A model generated the notes under the pieces. It searched no databases, was not told the DNA's origin, and saw only the letters and a list, made by a program, of their open reading frames with translations. A program made the position numbers and the translations under genes. A stretch of 14,005 nucleotides of DNA from DASUFH01 sp036274645 (lineage in GTDB: Bacteria; Acidobacteriota; Terriglobia; 20CM-2-55-15): positions 1-14,005 of the forward strand of contig DASUFH010000300.1 in the NCBI GenBank assembly GCA_036274645.1, in the 5' to 3' direction. Shown here piece by piece: positions 12,892 through 14,005 of this stretch; position 1 is the first letter of the stretch, and every line of letters begins with the position of its first letter.

Positions 12892-13683
12892 ATGAACGAC
12901 TGTTTTTTTTGTGGTCCGACGAAGACTCCCCTCACAGAAGAGCATGTTTGGCCCAAATGGGTTTCGCGTCTGCTGGTCGGAAAATACCGTCCAGGTCATT
13001 TCATCAACGTCCGTTCAACAGGTAGCAACACCACAGGTCTGTGGAGGTCCCGCAACATCGAGTTCACGACGCGAACAGTCTGCCGTACATGCAACAACGA
13101 GTGGCTGAGTTCCTTCGAAAACAGACAGGTTAAGCCGATCGCGACGCCTTTGATTGCTGGCAACAGCAAAGTCCTGTTGCGTCCTGACGACCAGTGGAAG
13201 CTCTCTGCGTGGGCTTACAAGATGGCGATGCTAGCAGAGGTAGCGATTCCCCCAAATGAGAGACCGGAGTTGTACTTCACCCCGGCGGAACGGAAGCAAT
13301 TTCGCGAGACGACAATCGCTCACGAACGCATCCGCGTCTTTCTTTCGAACTACAAATTCGGCCAGCATCCGGCCCACGCTCACCTTCCAGTCCACACGTT
13401 TACTGAGCGAGAGGGAAAACGGAGATCGTTCGATCTGAAGATTTCTACGATGACGGTGGGCGCGCTCGGAATCCAGGTCGTGGCTGTACGATCAGCGTCC
13501 TCCCGCGAGTTGACTTACGCCAGTGAAATCGAGTTTGAATTGCTCGGAAAAGCGAAGGGCGCGATTGTCGAGGTGTGGCCACCCAGTTCGGCGGCCGTTC
13601 GTTGGCCACCGCGGGAAACGATGACGCAACAGGATATCGAAGACTGGACCACCATGTGGGCGAAGCCCAGAACTACCACTTGA
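12892..13683 (+). CDS. HNH endonuclease-like protein with zinc knuckle
   Basis: 263 aa. Seen: CFFCG (C4, C7), LTEEHVWPKW with the Glu-His pair (17-18), then TRTVCRTCNNEWLSSFE (C64, C67, Asn68-Asn69), followed by KPIATPLI. C-x2-C ... EHVWP.W ... VC..CNN.W is the treble-clef zinc and His-Me arrangement of a family of HNH-type proteins common in islands and phages. The C-terminal 180 residues (QWKLSAWAYKMAMLAEV, FLSNYKFG, then beta-rich sequence) are unassigned and may bind DNA or a partner. The ATG at 12892 is chosen because GGGGAG precedes it and the zinc motif starts at residue 4; a GTG at 12838 would add 18 residues. It lies beyond the tRNA half and is probably element cargo. Confidence 0.72.
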   Translation: MNDCFFCGPTKTPLTEEHVWPKWVSRLLVGKYRPGHFINVRSTGSNTTGLWRSRNIEFTTRTVCRTCNNEWLSSFENRQVKPIATPLIAGNSKVLLRPDDQWKLSAWAYKMAMLAEVAIPPNERPELYFTPAERKQFRETTIAHERIRVFLSNYKFGQHPAHAHLPVHTFTEREGKRRSFDLKISTMTVGALGIQVVAVRSASSRELTYASEIEFELLGKAKGAIVEVWPPSSAAVRWPPRETMTQQDIEDWTTMWAKPRTTT

Positions 13684-14005
13684 CCCAGTATCTTCTCGAT
13701 GAACCTCCCGCCTGGTCTTCACTCCTGACCGGGAAGTCGGTGGTTTTTGAAAAAGGCCCGTAAAGTCGGTGGTCACCTCGCTGGTCGGTTTTGCGTGGCG
13801 CCCCTCCGCCCCAGCTGCCTTGCGGACGCACTCCGACCTCCCGCTCCTTTCAGCAACGGGCAGACTTGTTAGCGGCGGTTTAAAAGGGAGCCAGTTGTCA
13901 CGTTTTTGAGGGAGCCAGTGGGTCGAGGAATCAGGGGCAGGGCACACGACGGCGCTGGCCAGTACCGCAACGACGTCAGACCTGTCCTGCCTTCATGAGT
14001 GATCG
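13684..14005. mobile_element. Non-coding stretch with IS-end-like repeats (possible IS21-type remnants)
   Basis: No supported gene. AAGTCGGTGGT repeats at 13734-13744 and 13763-13773 (29-bp period); GGGAGCCAGT repeats at 13886-13895 and 13910-13919 (24-bp period). On the minus strand the second pair reads TGGCTCCC followed by TCAAAAACG and by TTTTAAACCGCCG, recalling the multiple subterminal repeats of IS21-family ends. No transposase is visible here; one may lie beyond the right edge. Confidence 0.33.

Noticed and set aside
13492..13947. Minus-strand frame of 151 codons at the right end
   Set aside because: Antisense to the HNH gene and then through the repeat-bearing non-coding region; no recognisable motif.

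Overview
The window looks like a chromosomal segment of a GC-rich soil-type bacterium. Secreted DUF6152 and YXWXGXW proteins, several small exported proteins with Ala-X-Ala signal peptides, and duplicated PQQ-type beta-propeller dehydrogenases are most reminiscent of Acidobacteriota. That assignment is inference; no rRNA or other phylogenetic marker beyond rsmA and RNase J is present.

Left part (1-1900, minus strand): a conserved RNA-processing block made of tRNA-Glu(UUC) with a good sigma70-type promoter, rsmA (KsgA) and the first 324 codons of an RNase J gene. rsmA and RNase J overlap in a TAATG junction. A REP doublet in inverted orientation (REPIN, 1922-2028) separates this block from the next operon.

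Metabolic and secreted part (2033-7200): two tandem paralogous PQQ/sorbosone-dehydrogenase-type secreted propellers on the minus strand (5140-3554, then 3490-2033). The upstream paralog appears to have lost the histidine at the catalytic position, and both carry a low-complexity insert at the same place. Divergently on the plus strand lie a DUF6152 protein, a YXWXGXW-repeat protein and an unknown membrane-anchored beta-rich protein.

Small-gene part (7200-10700): a 14-bp tandem array, an unknown helical protein (minus), a DUF4177-like protein, a Gly-rich secreted protein with a clear terminator, two small exported proteins (minus), and several degraded gene pieces between them.

Accessory part (10770-14005): a graveyard and cargo zone of mobile DNA. 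It holds a frameshifted ParB-like fragment, a small-gene tail, a tyrosine-recombinase C-terminus, a 350-aa protein with a divergent PD-(D/E)XK-like region overlapping the recombinase stop, a 3' half of tRNA-Ala(GGC) with its terminator (a typical att duplication), a cluster of short repeats, an HNH-type protein, and non-coding sequence with IS-end-like repeats. The two nuclease-like genes on either side of the tRNA half are the best candidates for an undescribed (possibly defence) function, but that remains inference.
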